From NCBI GenBank assembly GCA_002319965.1, contig DCJQ01000013.1, forward strand, positions 84,378 to 106,024: a DNA stretch of 21,647 nt, in the 5' to 3' direction. Source of the DNA: Megasphaera sp. UBA1696 (GTDB taxonomy: Bacteria > Bacillota > Negativicutes > Veillonellales > Megasphaeraceae). Shown one piece after another: positions 14,764 through 21,647 of this stretch. Under the pieces are notes generated by a model, which saw nothing but the letters and a program-made list of their open reading frames with translations, had not been told where the DNA came from and searched no databases. The position numbers were made by a program, and so were the translations under genes. Position 1 is the first letter of the stretch. The number at the start of each line of letters is the position of its first letter.

Positions 14764-15882
14764 ATGAAGAAGGTAATTTTTGACGTCGACGGCGTCTTAC
14801 TCAGCGAAAAACGGTATTTTGATGTATCGGCATTGGTCCTTTGGGAGTGGTATTACAGTGAAAAGTACCTGCATTTAGGCCACGAGGAGGTTACATCTGA
14901 ACTCAGTGATGAAGCCATTGACAGCCTGCGCCGGCGGTTTTGGAAAGACGATGCCATCTTGCGGTGGCTGAAAAAACACGGTGTCAACAGTAACTGGGAT
15001 ATGGTCCATGCCCACCTTGTCGTCACGCTGTGGCTCCTTTTAGAGTCCTATGACGCACATCACGGCGTCTTGAATATGGTCTTTGAGACACCGGCTGATA
15101 TTCAATCGCTTGGCAGACGTCTCCGGGGCAGTGAAGTTCCTTCGGCCGAAGCCTGTTATCGGCGACTGTCTGAAACGGTGCCCGATGAGGCCGGAAAGGA
15201 CGATGTATTCGTGTATCTGAGTGATGCCGTTGCCGAGGCCCTGGGAGAGGGGACACGCCAATGGACGCCCCTTCATTCGCCGCTGTGGAATCTGGCCTTT
15301 GAAACTTTCCAGGATTGGTACTTTGGCGATGAACTCTATGAAAAGACCTATGGGAAACAACCTTATGCACCGGGGAAATCGGGATTCTTGACCCGAGAAG
15401 AACCGCTGGGAACTGTCCAAGGCATCCGCCATATGTTCCGCGAACTAAAGTGCCGTGGTTATGAGATTGCCATCGCCACCGGGCGGTCGCGGGCGGAAAT
15501 GGAAATTCCCTTCCGCACCTACGGCTGGTTGGAAGAATTTGACGAACATTACGTGGCAACCTACAGTGACGTCGAAGAAGCGGAAGCCATGCTTCACTTG
15601 TCTCTCGATAAGCCGAATCCGTTTGTCTACTGCCTCGGGGCCTTTGGCAAAGACAAGGAGCGATACGGTGATTATGTGAACCGCATGGAGGACTTTAAAG
15701 AGGGAACGTATTATGTTGTCGGCGATTCCCTGGCCGATGTTTGGTGTGCCAAGGCCTTAGGGGCCGTCATGATCGGGACCTTGACCGGCATCGACGAAGC
15801 CGACGCCAGGGAGATGTTTGATCGGGAAGGCGTTCCGCATATCGTGCCGACCGTCGAAGCTATTTTAGATTTTTTAGTATAG
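14764..15882 (+). CDS. HAD-superfamily hydrolase, candidate histidinol-phosphate phosphatase
   Basis: The 372-residue protein has all four HAD phosphatase motifs: DVDG with nucleophile Asp7 and general acid Asp9, Thr239 in IATGRS, Lys283, and GDSLADVWCAKALG with Asp321 and Asp325. About 200 residues lie between motifs I and II, so it has a large helical cap, much bigger than in small phosphatases such as GmhB or the HisB N-terminal domain. It follows hisIE by 14 bases with its own AAAAGGGAG site and no terminator between, so it belongs to the his transcript. The operon otherwise lacks histidinol-phosphate phosphatase, which makes this a candidate for that step. The activity itself is inference; another phosphate substrate is possible. 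Confidence 0.8.
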   Translation: MKKVIFDVDGVLLSEKRYFDVSALVLWEWYYSEKYLHLGHEEVTSELSDEAIDSLRRRFWKDDAILRWLKKHGVNSNWDMVHAHLVVTLWLLLESYDAHHGVLNMVFETPADIQSLGRRLRGSEVPSAEACYRRLSETVPDEAGKDDVFVYLSDAVAEALGEGTRQWTPLHSPLWNLAFETFQDWYFGDELYEKTYGKQPYAPGKSGFLTREEPLGTVQGIRHMFRELKCRGYEIAIATGRSRAEMEIPFRTYGWLEEFDEHYVATYSDVEEAEAMLHLSLDKPNPFVYCLGAFGKDKERYGDYVNRMEDFKEGTYYVVGDSLADVWCAKALGAVMIGTLTGIDEADAREMFDREGVPHIVPTVEAILDFLV

Positions 15883-15891
15883 GACTTATGT

Positions 15892-16980
15892 ATGAAAATT
15901 ACTGCAATCGAAATCGGGAAAATTGCCATTCCCTTAAAAACACCGTTTATTACGGCGCTGCGCCGCGTCGATGTAGCGGAAGACTTAGTCGTAAAAGTTC
16001 ACACCGATGACGGTCATGTCGGTTACGGCAATGCGCCGGCAACGGTCGTCATCACCGGCGACAGCCACCAGTCGGTAGCCGGGGCCATCAAGGAGGTTAT
16101 CGGGCCGAAGCTGATCGGCATGGATATCGACGACCGCGAACTTATTTTAGAAACGATTCAAGGGGCGATGGTCCACAATACATCGGCTAAGGCCGCCCTT
16201 GACATTGCCGTCCACGATCTCTTTGGACAGCGCTACGGTCTGCCCCTCCATCGCTTCTTTGGCGGCCGCCGCCAACGCATAGCATCGGACCTTACGATCA
16301 GCGTCAATCCGCCAGACGTCATGGCTGACGATGCTGTAAAAGCCGTTCAGGCCGGGTACCATCATTTAAAGCTGAAAGTAGGGATTGACAGTACTGTCGA
16401 CTTTGAGCGAGTCGCAGCCATCCGCAAGGCCGTCGGGAAAGACATCGCCATCCGCCTCGATGCCAACCAGGGCTGGAAACCTAAGGAAGCCATCCGCCTC
16501 ATCCGCGCCATGGAAGATGCCGATCTTTCTATTGAACTTATCGAACAGCCTGTAAGCGCTGCCGATTTCGAAGGCCTCAAACAGGTGACGGATCATGTCG
16601 ATACGCCCATCATGGCCGATGAATCGGCTTTTAGCCCGACCGATGTCTTTCGCCTGCTTTCCATGCGGGCCTGCGACCTCATCAATATCAAGCTCATGAA
16701 GGCCGGAGGTCTCGGCCCGGCTTCGAAAATCGCAGCCATGGCTGAAGCGGCCGGTGTCGAGTGCATGATGGGCTGCATGCTGGAATGCAAAATCGGTATC
16801 ACTGCAGCGGCAGCCTTATCGGCAGGGACAGCCGTTATTACCAAGAATGATTTGGACGCTGCCGACCTCATGGCAGCCGACCCCATTCACGGCGGCATTA
16901 CCTATGATAAAGACCATCTCGTCCTCACGGAATTTCCGGGTCTCGGGATTCAAGACATTGAAGGCTGGACTCCTTTTTAA
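15892..16980 (+). CDS. Dipeptide epimerase (L-Ala-D/L-Glu epimerase type), enolase superfamily
   Basis: Enzymes of this type interconvert L-Ala-D-Glu and L-Ala-L-Glu, which helps cells recycle peptidoglycan peptides. The 362-residue product shows the expected signature: catalytic Lys160 and Lys162 (KLK), metal ligands Asp190, Glu218 and Asp243, the opposite base Lys267, and the DLD motif (320-322) that holds the substrate amino group. These positions track the Bacillus subtilis enzyme within one residue. The true dipeptide preference of such enzymes varies. The start is nine bases after the HAD gene and has only a weak AGGA site, suggesting low or coupled translation. The terminator hairpin includes its last codons. 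Confidence 0.9.
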   Translation: MKITAIEIGKIAIPLKTPFITALRRVDVAEDLVVKVHTDDGHVGYGNAPATVVITGDSHQSVAGAIKEVIGPKLIGMDIDDRELILETIQGAMVHNTSAKAALDIAVHDLFGQRYGLPLHRFFGGRRQRIASDLTISVNPPDVMADDAVKAVQAGYHHLKLKVGIDSTVDFERVAAIRKAVGKDIAIRLDANQGWKPKEAIRLIRAMEDADLSIELIEQPVSAADFEGLKQVTDHVDTPIMADESAFSPTDVFRLLSMRACDLINIKLMKAGGLGPASKIAAMAEAAGVECMMGCMLECKIGITAAAALSAGTAVITKNDLDAADLMAADPIHGGITYDKDHLVLTEFPGLGIQDIEGWTPF

Positions 16981-17002
16981 CGAAAAGGGTCCGGCTTTTT
17001 CT
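16963..17002 (+). terminator. Intrinsic terminator ending the his operon
   Basis: The left arm (about 16964-16977) lies in the last codons of the epimerase gene, the stop codon TAA falls in the loop, and the right arm (16983-16995) is followed by T residues at 16996-17002. About 13 pairs form, with one bulged base (16971) and one G-T pair. It is a convincing rho-independent terminator. Confidence 0.85.
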
Positions 17003-17003
17003 G

Positions 17004-17032
17004 TTGACACGATGGCTGACATTTTTTATAAT
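17004..17032 (+). promoter_or_regulatory. Consensus sigma-A promoter for trmB-ftsW
   Basis: TTGACA (17004-17009), a 17-base spacer and TATAAT (17027-17032) match the housekeeping consensus exactly. The promoter begins two bases after the preceding terminator tail. Transcription from about 17039 gives an unusually long leader of nearly 100 bases before trmB. Confidence 0.85.
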
Positions 17033-17057
17033 AAAAAAAGTATCATACAGTCTGTTA

Positions 17058-17098
17058 AGGAACCCTTCCGGCTTGTGCAGCAGGTCTGAAGGGTTCTT
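17058..17098 (+). repeat. Inverted repeat in the trmB leader
   Basis: A perfect nine-base inverted repeat (17060-17068 with 17088-17096, extendable by one G-T and one A-T pair) encloses a 19-base loop that could form a small inner stem (17071-17073 with 17079-17081). It lies inside the expected 5' leader of trmB. The tail after it (TTGTACG) is not a proper T run, so it is a leader hairpin rather than a clear terminator. Confidence 0.6.
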
Positions 17099-17134
17099 GT
17101 ACGATGAATCCATTTATGAAATCGAGGAGGATAC

Positions 17135-17839
17135 ATGCGTTTACGAAGAAAACCGTGGATTGACGAGGCCATTAAGGAGTACAGTGAGTTTCTCCACCTC
17201 GACGATTGTCAAATGTATAAGGGGAAGTGGCATACGCTCTTTGCCTCCCCGGAAGCGCCGCTGTGGGTAGAACTTGGGACCGGCAAGGGAAACTTCATTT
17301 CCCAATTAGCTCAGCTTCACCGCGATGTCAACTTTATCGGCATTGAAATCCAGGCCGGCGTTCTCTACTATGCCGGTAAGAAGTGTGCTGATGCCGAAGT
17401 CGATAATGTGCAGCTCCTGCGCTTTGATGTCGCCCGCTTGGAAGATATTTTTGAACCCGGTGAAGTCGACCGCTTCTTCATCAATTTCTGTGATCCCTGG
17501 CCCAAGAAACGCCATGCGAAACGACGCCTGACGTATCGCAGCTTTCTCGACCGCTATGCCCGTCTTTTAAAAGAAGGCGGTAAGATCTACTTTAAGTCTG
17601 ACAACGCCGGCCTTTTCGATTTTACCCTCGATGAATTTAAAGCCTGCGGATGGCCTTTGTCGGAAGTGACCTATGATTTGCATAACAGCTCAGTACTGAA
17701 TGAAGCCATGACCGAATACGAGGCTAAATTCAGTGCCAAGGGACAGCCTATTTTTCATTGTGTTGCCACACGCCCACAGGAAGTGATAGCTCATGTTGTC
17801 GAAAAAGATGAATGCCGAAACGAAGGCCCGGAGGAGTAA
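17135..17839 (+). CDS. trmB: tRNA (guanine-N7-)-methyltransferase
   Basis: TrmB uses SAM to methylate G46 in the variable loop of many tRNAs. The 234-residue protein has the SAM-binding ELGTGKG (46-52), an acidic FIGIEIQ segment near 67-73, and the hallmark DPWPKKRHxKRR starting at Asp120. The C-terminal TEYEAKF motif that contacts the target base follows. Here the usual Ser before DPWP is Cys119. GAGGAGG lies seven bases before the ATG. The 3' end overlaps the following SEDS gene by 47 bases. Confidence 0.96.
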   Translation: MRLRRKPWIDEAIKEYSEFLHLDDCQMYKGKWHTLFASPEAPLWVELGTGKGNFISQLAQLHRDVNFIGIEIQAGVLYYAGKKCADAEVDNVQLLRFDVARLEDIFEPGEVDRFFINFCDPWPKKRHAKRRLTYRSFLDRYARLLKEGGKIYFKSDNAGLFDFTLDEFKACGWPLSEVTYDLHNSSVLNEAMTEYEAKFSAKGQPIFHCVATRPQEVIAHVVEKDECRNEGPEE

Positions 17840-19067
17840 TCTCCTTTGGATGCTGGCGTCCATATCCCTCTTGATTGTCATCGGCCTGGAAAATATCCTC
17901 AGCTCGACGTTTGTCCTTGACGAAGGGGCCTCCTTGTCCGGGTATTTGGTCAAGCAGCTGGCCTTTTTAGGCGCCGGCATTGTAGCTGCCTGGTTCATTT
18001 GGCGATGGGGATATCAATTCATTCGCCGCTGGTGCAGCAAGATTGTCCTGATCAATGTTCTCTGTCTCATTGCCGTCAAATTCGTCGGCATTACGGTAAA
18101 CGGCGCCCGGCGCTGGCTGGGATTCGGCGCCTTTTCTTTTCAGCCGTCGGAATTTGCCAAGTTAGCAGCCATCATTACCATGGCCGCCGCCATTGCCTTT
18201 TATTTAGAGCGGCACGGGAATAAGGAATTGATGTCCCTTCACCTTCGGAACATCTTTCCCATCGATAAATTGGAACGAAAAATCCCCTTCGGGAAGCGGC
18301 TCTTTTCTTTGTTTCTCCATCGCTATGGCTTTTTTGCCTTCATTCCGACCCTCTTTTTTTCTTTCCTGGTCTTACTGCAACCCGATGCCGGGACGGCCAT
18401 CGTCATTTTTTTCCCGGTGCTTATGATGTTTTTTTGCTGTGAACTCACGGTGATTCACACTAAATTTTCGTGGAAACAGCGTTTTGCCTTTGCCGTCGCC
18501 ATCGTTGCTATTATCGCACTCGTCGTCTATTTATTTGCCCATTCGTATCAGATGATGCGTATCATTACCTGGTGGGACCCTTGGCCTTATAGTCAGAGCA
18601 GCGGATATCAGACGGTTCAAAGTTATATTGCCGTCGGTTCAGGCGGTGTCTTTGGTCAAGGCATGGGGACCGGGATCAGTAAGTTCAATTACCTGCCCGA
18701 AGCTCATACGGACTTTGCCTTTGCCGTCATCGCTCAGGAATGGGGCCTCATCGGGGCCGTCACCGTCTTGTTTTTGTTTTGCAGCCTGCTGTCGGTCGGC
18801 GTCAAAACGGCCGTCCGCTGCCGAGACCGTTTCGGGACCTTCCTGGCGTTGGGCATTACCTTTTCACTCTGCGGCCAAGGCCTCATCAATATGGCCATGG
18901 TCACGGGCATTGTCCCTGTCGTCGGCGTGCCCCTGCCTTTTATCAGCTACGGCGGATCTTCGCTTATCTTGAATATCATTTCGGTCGCGTTTTTACTGCG
19001 TATCAGTTATGATAATTTCTGTGAAGCCGAAGCGGGCCTGGCTGACGTTGAGCAGGAGCCGTTCTAA
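17793..19067 (+). CDS. ftsW: SEDS-family peptidoglycan glycosyltransferase, FtsW type
   Basis: SEDS proteins polymerise lipid II into glycan strands together with a class B penicillin-binding protein. The 424-residue polytopic membrane protein (about ten helices) has the family signatures NGARRW (103-108), QPSE (117-120), a WDPW segment at 261-264, YLPEAHTDF with catalytic Asp307, and a GIVPVVGVPLPFISYGGS stretch near the end. The pattern resembles FtsW more than RodA. Between residues about 139 and 180 there is a charged cytoplasmic loop that seems longer than usual. The ATG at 17793 is preferred because AGGAAGTGA lies six bases upstream; Met6 (17808) is an alternative. No class B PBP gene is in the window. 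Confidence 0.9.
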   Translation: MLSKKMNAETKARRSNLLWMLASISLLIVIGLENILSSTFVLDEGASLSGYLVKQLAFLGAGIVAAWFIWRWGYQFIRRWCSKIVLINVLCLIAVKFVGITVNGARRWLGFGAFSFQPSEFAKLAAIITMAAAIAFYLERHGNKELMSLHLRNIFPIDKLERKIPFGKRLFSLFLHRYGFFAFIPTLFFSFLVLLQPDAGTAIVIFFPVLMMFFCCELTVIHTKFSWKQRFAFAVAIVAIIALVVYLFAHSYQMMRIITWWDPWPYSQSSGYQTVQSYIAVGSGGVFGQGMGTGISKFNYLPEAHTDFAFAVIAQEWGLIGAVTVLFLFCSLLSVGVKTAVRCRDRFGTFLALGITFSLCGQGLINMAMVTGIVPVVGVPLPFISYGGSSLILNIISVAFLLRISYDNFCEAEAGLADVEQEPF

Positions 19068-19084
19068 GAGATGACTCCTTTTTT
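19054..19084 (+). terminator. Possible weak terminator after ftsW
   Basis: AGGAG (19054-19058) can pair with CTCCT (19075-19079), followed by six T (19079-19084). The 16-base loop can form a small inner stem (19063-19065 with 19069-19071). The stem is short, so termination would be partial. It spans the ftsW stop codon. Confidence 0.35.
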
Positions 19085-19129
19085 AACCTGATTTTTTATA
19101 AGAAAACTGTCTTTTTGGGAGGAGATTGC

Positions 19130-20398
19130 ATGCAACAACATAGGGTTATACACGTAGAAGAACGGCTGCCCTTACTGCCGACCATTCCTTTGAGTTTACA
19201 GCATTTATTTGCCATGTTTGGTTCGACCGTACTGGTTCCGTTCCTGCTTCATGTCGATCCGGCAACGGCTTTATTTATGAATGGCGTCGGTACCTTGCTG
19301 TATCTGACCATTTGTAAATGGCGCCTGCCGGCTTACCTCGGCTCGAGCTTTGCCTTTATTTCACCGGTTTTGGCCGTTACGGCTACGCCGGGCATGACCT
19401 ATGGCGACGCCCAAGGGGGCTTCATCGTCTTCGGCCTGTCCTTCATCATCTTAGCGGCTGTCGTCGACAAGGTAGGGACGAAGTGGATCGACATTTTGTT
19501 CCCGCCGGCGGCTATGGGATCAATCGTGGCCATCATCGGTTTGGAATTGGCACCGCTGGCCATGAACATGTCGGGCTATATGGGAGAAGTCCAGGGCATG
19601 TCCAATGAAACGGCCATGATCATTTCGACCTTTACCCTCATCGTCACCATTTTGACGACCGTCCTCGGCCGCGGCTTCATCGGCATCATCCCTATTCTTA
19701 TCGGCGTCATTGCCGGCTATATCCTGTCTTTCTTCATGGGCGTCGTCGACTTAGCCCACGTGCAGGAAGTACCTTGGTTTGCCTTGCCGACGTTTTATAA
19801 GCCGGAATTTAATATCAGTGCCATCATGATGATCATGCCGGCCTTGTTCGTCGTCCTGGCTGAACACTTGGGCCATCTCTTTGTCACCAGTGATATCGTC
19901 GGCCGCGACCTCATTACCGATCCCGGCCTTCACCGCTCACTCTTTGCGGACGGCGTATCGAACGTCCTCTCCGGCCTCGTCGGATCGACTCCGAATACGA
20001 CGTACGGTGAAAATATGGGCGTTATGGCGATTACCGGCGTATACAGCACCTGGGTCATCGGCGGCGCTGCCATCTTTGCCATCCTCTTTTCTTTCATCGG
20101 AAAGATTGCAGCGCTCATCCATGCCATTCCGACTCCGGTCATGGGCGGCGTCTGCATCCTCTTGTTCGGCTTCATCGCCGCATCGGGGCTGCGCATGCTG
20201 GTAGAAAAGAAGGTCGACTATACGCGCTCGAAGAATCTTATTTTAACGGCTGTTACCATGATCTCCGGCCTCAGCGGCGCAACGATCGTCTTGGGTCCGG
20301 TCCAGCTCAAAGGCATGGGCTTGGCAACGGTCGTGGCGATGATCATGAGCTGTGTATTCTTATTCTTTGAAAAAATCCACTGGGCCAATGAAGGATAA
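19130..20398 (+). CDS. uraA: Uracil permease (NCS2 family)
   Basis: The 422-residue membrane protein belongs to the nucleobase-cation symporter-2 family and should import uracil with protons. It has about 14 membrane segments. The substrate-binding glutamates of Escherichia coli UraA are matched by Glu245 and His249 (AEHLGH) and by Glu294 (TYGENMGV), and the AYLGSSFAF segment (68-76) provides the half-helix binding site. The ENxG form rather than QNxG favours uracil over xanthine or uric acid. I chose the ATG at 19130 because GGGAGGAG sits five bases upstream; an earlier in-frame TTG overlaps that site. No pyrR-type attenuator is visible in the 62-base gap upstream. Confidence 0.92.
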   Translation: MQQHRVIHVEERLPLLPTIPLSLQHLFAMFGSTVLVPFLLHVDPATALFMNGVGTLLYLTICKWRLPAYLGSSFAFISPVLAVTATPGMTYGDAQGGFIVFGLSFIILAAVVDKVGTKWIDILFPPAAMGSIVAIIGLELAPLAMNMSGYMGEVQGMSNETAMIISTFTLIVTILTTVLGRGFIGIIPILIGVIAGYILSFFMGVVDLAHVQEVPWFALPTFYKPEFNISAIMMIMPALFVVLAEHLGHLFVTSDIVGRDLITDPGLHRSLFADGVSNVLSGLVGSTPNTTYGENMGVMAITGVYSTWVIGGAAIFAILFSFIGKIAALIHAIPTPVMGGVCILLFGFIAASGLRMLVEKKVDYTRSKNLILTAVTMISGLSGATIVLGPVQLKGMGLATVVAMIMSCVFLFFEKIHWANEG

Positions 20399-20456
20399 AA
20401 GGCCTTCCTCCGTGGGTCTGTAAGGGCTGCCTTTGGCGGCGCTGAAAGGAGATATT

Positions 20457-21539
20457 ATGATGAAGATTAAACCACCGAAAACCCGCGATGATTTAATCGC
20501 CCTGTTGAGCCTGACTGAGCCTGATGCGCTGCAGGCCTTGTATGATGCGGCTTATGCCGTCAAGGCTGCCAATGTCGGCCGCGTCGTCTACTATCGGGGA
20601 CTCATCGAGTTTTCCAACTACTGCATTAAAGATTGTAAATACTGCGGCATCCGCAAGAGCAACGACGAAGTCGAACGCTTCGACACACCGCGGGAAGATA
20701 TTTTGGCCATGGCTCGCTGGGCCTATGAAAATAAGTACGGCTCGCTGACCATCCAGTCCGGTGAACGGCAAGACGAGGCTTTTATCGATTACGTCGAAGG
20801 CTTGATTCACGATATCAAAAAGCTGAGCGACGGCAAACTGGGCCTGACCCTCTGCGTCGGTGAACAGACAGAAGATACCTACCGACGCTGGTTTGAAGCC
20901 GGTGCTCACCGCTATTTGCTGCGCATCGAGACGAGTAATCCTGCCCTCTATGCGACCCTTCATCCAGATGACGGCCACCATAAGTGGGCGGTCCGCAAGG
21001 CTTGCCTTGAAAGTCTGCGACGCATCGGCTATCAGGTAGGGACGGGGGATATGATCGGCCTTCCCGGTCAAACCGTAGGTGACTTGGCAGACGATATTCT
21101 GCTCTATCGCGATATGGATATCGATATGATCGGCATGGGGCCTTACGTCGTTCACCATAACACGCCCATCGGTAAAGCCGTCCTTGCCGGTGGGATGGAC
21201 AGCAAGGAAGAACAGCAGAAGCGACTTGAAATGGGACTCAAGATGATTGCCGTGACCCGTCTTTTTTTGCCCGACGTCAACATTGCAGCGACGACGGCTC
21301 TGCAGGCTCTCCATCCCTTGGGACGCGAACTGGGCTTAAAGGCCGGGGCCAACGTGCTCATGCCTATCGTTACCGTTCCAAAGTTCCGCCCGCAGTACCT
21401 TTTGTACGATAACAAACCCTGTGTCGATGAAGTACCGGAACAGTGCAAAAACTGTATCAGTGCCCGTGTCGCTTCGGTCGGCGATACGATCGGGTTCGGT
21501 CAGTGGGGCGACTCGCCGCACTTTTTCCATCGCAAGTAA
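20457..21539 (+). CDS. hydE: [FeFe]-hydrogenase H-cluster radical SAM maturase HydE
   Basis: HydE is a radical SAM enzyme that, with HydF and HydG, builds the two-iron part of the hydrogenase active site. The 360-residue protein has the radical SAM cluster motif CxxxCxxC at Cys56, Cys60 and Cys63 after RGLIEFSNYC. A second set of cysteines, Cys322, Cys330 and Cys333, has the same spacing as the accessory cluster site of Thermotoga maritima HydE. The GEQTEDTYRRW and RIETSN segments fit the substrate channel of this family. PylB and BioB are related, but these motifs favour HydE. AAAGGAG precedes two adjacent ATGs (20457 and 20460); either could be used. hydF, hydG and a hydrogenase are not in the window. 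Confidence 0.9.
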   Translation: MMKIKPPKTRDDLIALLSLTEPDALQALYDAAYAVKAANVGRVVYYRGLIEFSNYCIKDCKYCGIRKSNDEVERFDTPREDILAMARWAYENKYGSLTIQSGERQDEAFIDYVEGLIHDIKKLSDGKLGLTLCVGEQTEDTYRRWFEAGAHRYLLRIETSNPALYATLHPDDGHHKWAVRKACLESLRRIGYQVGTGDMIGLPGQTVGDLADDILLYRDMDIDMIGMGPYVVHHNTPIGKAVLAGGMDSKEEQQKRLEMGLKMIAVTRLFLPDVNIAATTALQALHPLGRELGLKAGANVLMPIVTVPKFRPQYLLYDNKPCVDEVPEQCKNCISARVASVGDTIGFGQWGDSPHFFHRK

Positions 21540-21586
21540 GGCAGGAATCCCCTCACCGAGTATGCGAATACAGTATATAGGTATAT

Positions 21587-21621
21587 AAAAAAAGCAGGTT
21601 CCTTTGGGAACCTGCTTTTTG
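21587..21621 (+). terminator. Intrinsic terminator after hydE, probably bidirectional
   Basis: A ten-pair perfect stem (21593-21602 with 21607-21616) has a four-base loop and is followed by T at 21616-21620. Seven A precede the left arm (21587-21593), so it should also work for transcription from the right on the minus strand. Confidence 0.92.
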
Positions 21622-21647
21622 TGATTGGCGCCGAATAGGCATGATAA

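Noticed and set aside
20398..20434. Imperfect hairpin between uraA and hydE
   Set aside because: Short arms (AAAGGC/GCCTTT) with a bulge, a large loop and no T run afterwards; could easily be chance.
20493..21314. Minus-strand open frame of 273 codons opposite hydE
   Set aside because: It is a complement of strongly conserved HydE codons, with no start signals and no recognisable protein features.
1..21647. CRISPR arrays, insertion sequences, prophage genes or attachment sites
   Set aside because: No spaced direct repeats, transposase, integrase or flanking repeats were seen; codon use appears even across the window. A dot-plot would be needed to exclude short dispersed repeats.

Overview
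The window looks like chromosomal core sequence from an anaerobic low-to-mid-GC Firmicute. Supporting signs are AGGAGG-type ribosome sites, TTGACA-N17-TATAAT promoters, a short-form HisG that needs HisZ, rubrerythrin, an [FeFe]-hydrogenase maturase (HydE), DUF951 and a HAAS/DUF1700 protein. Gene content and overall protein feel suggest Negativicutes, perhaps Megasphaera or Veillonella-like. That placement is my inference and no database was searched. I see no insertion sequence, prophage, CRISPR array or other sign of recent mobility.

Layout. 1-72 is the 3' end of a tRNA (probably Leu) with its terminator. 108-2617 holds a methyltransferase fused to a CsoR/FrmR-type metal-sensor domain, a macro-domain protein with lost ligand loops, and a CpXC-domain protein. 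2646-4382 has a consensus promoter driving a D,D-carboxypeptidase and an orphan OmpR-type regulator. 4407-6636 is on the minus strand: rubrerythrin with its own promoter, preceded by a three-gene membrane cassette (small two-helix protein, HAAS/DUF1700 protein, charged exported protein). A divergent promoter region (6637-6800) leads rightward to a DUF951 gene.

7126-16980 is one long tightly packed operon: hisZ-hisG-hisD-hisC-hisB-hisH-hisA-hisF-hisIE, then a HAD hydrolase and a dipeptide epimerase, closed by a strong terminator. The nine his genes encode every step of histidine synthesis except histidinol-phosphate phosphatase. The HAD protein directly after hisIE is the natural candidate for that step. 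17004-19067 is a consensus promoter, a leader with an inverted repeat, trmB, and an overlapping ftsW-type SEDS gene. 19130-21539 holds a uracil permease and hydE, ending in a strong terminator.

Most of the window is ordinary housekeeping. The points most worth a second look are the methyltransferase/metal-sensor fusion, the HAD protein in the pathway gap, the degenerate macro domain beside a CpXC protein, the HAAS cassette lacking an adjacent PadR gene, and the response regulator with a substituted acidic pocket. I did not find a convincing wholly new multi-gene system.
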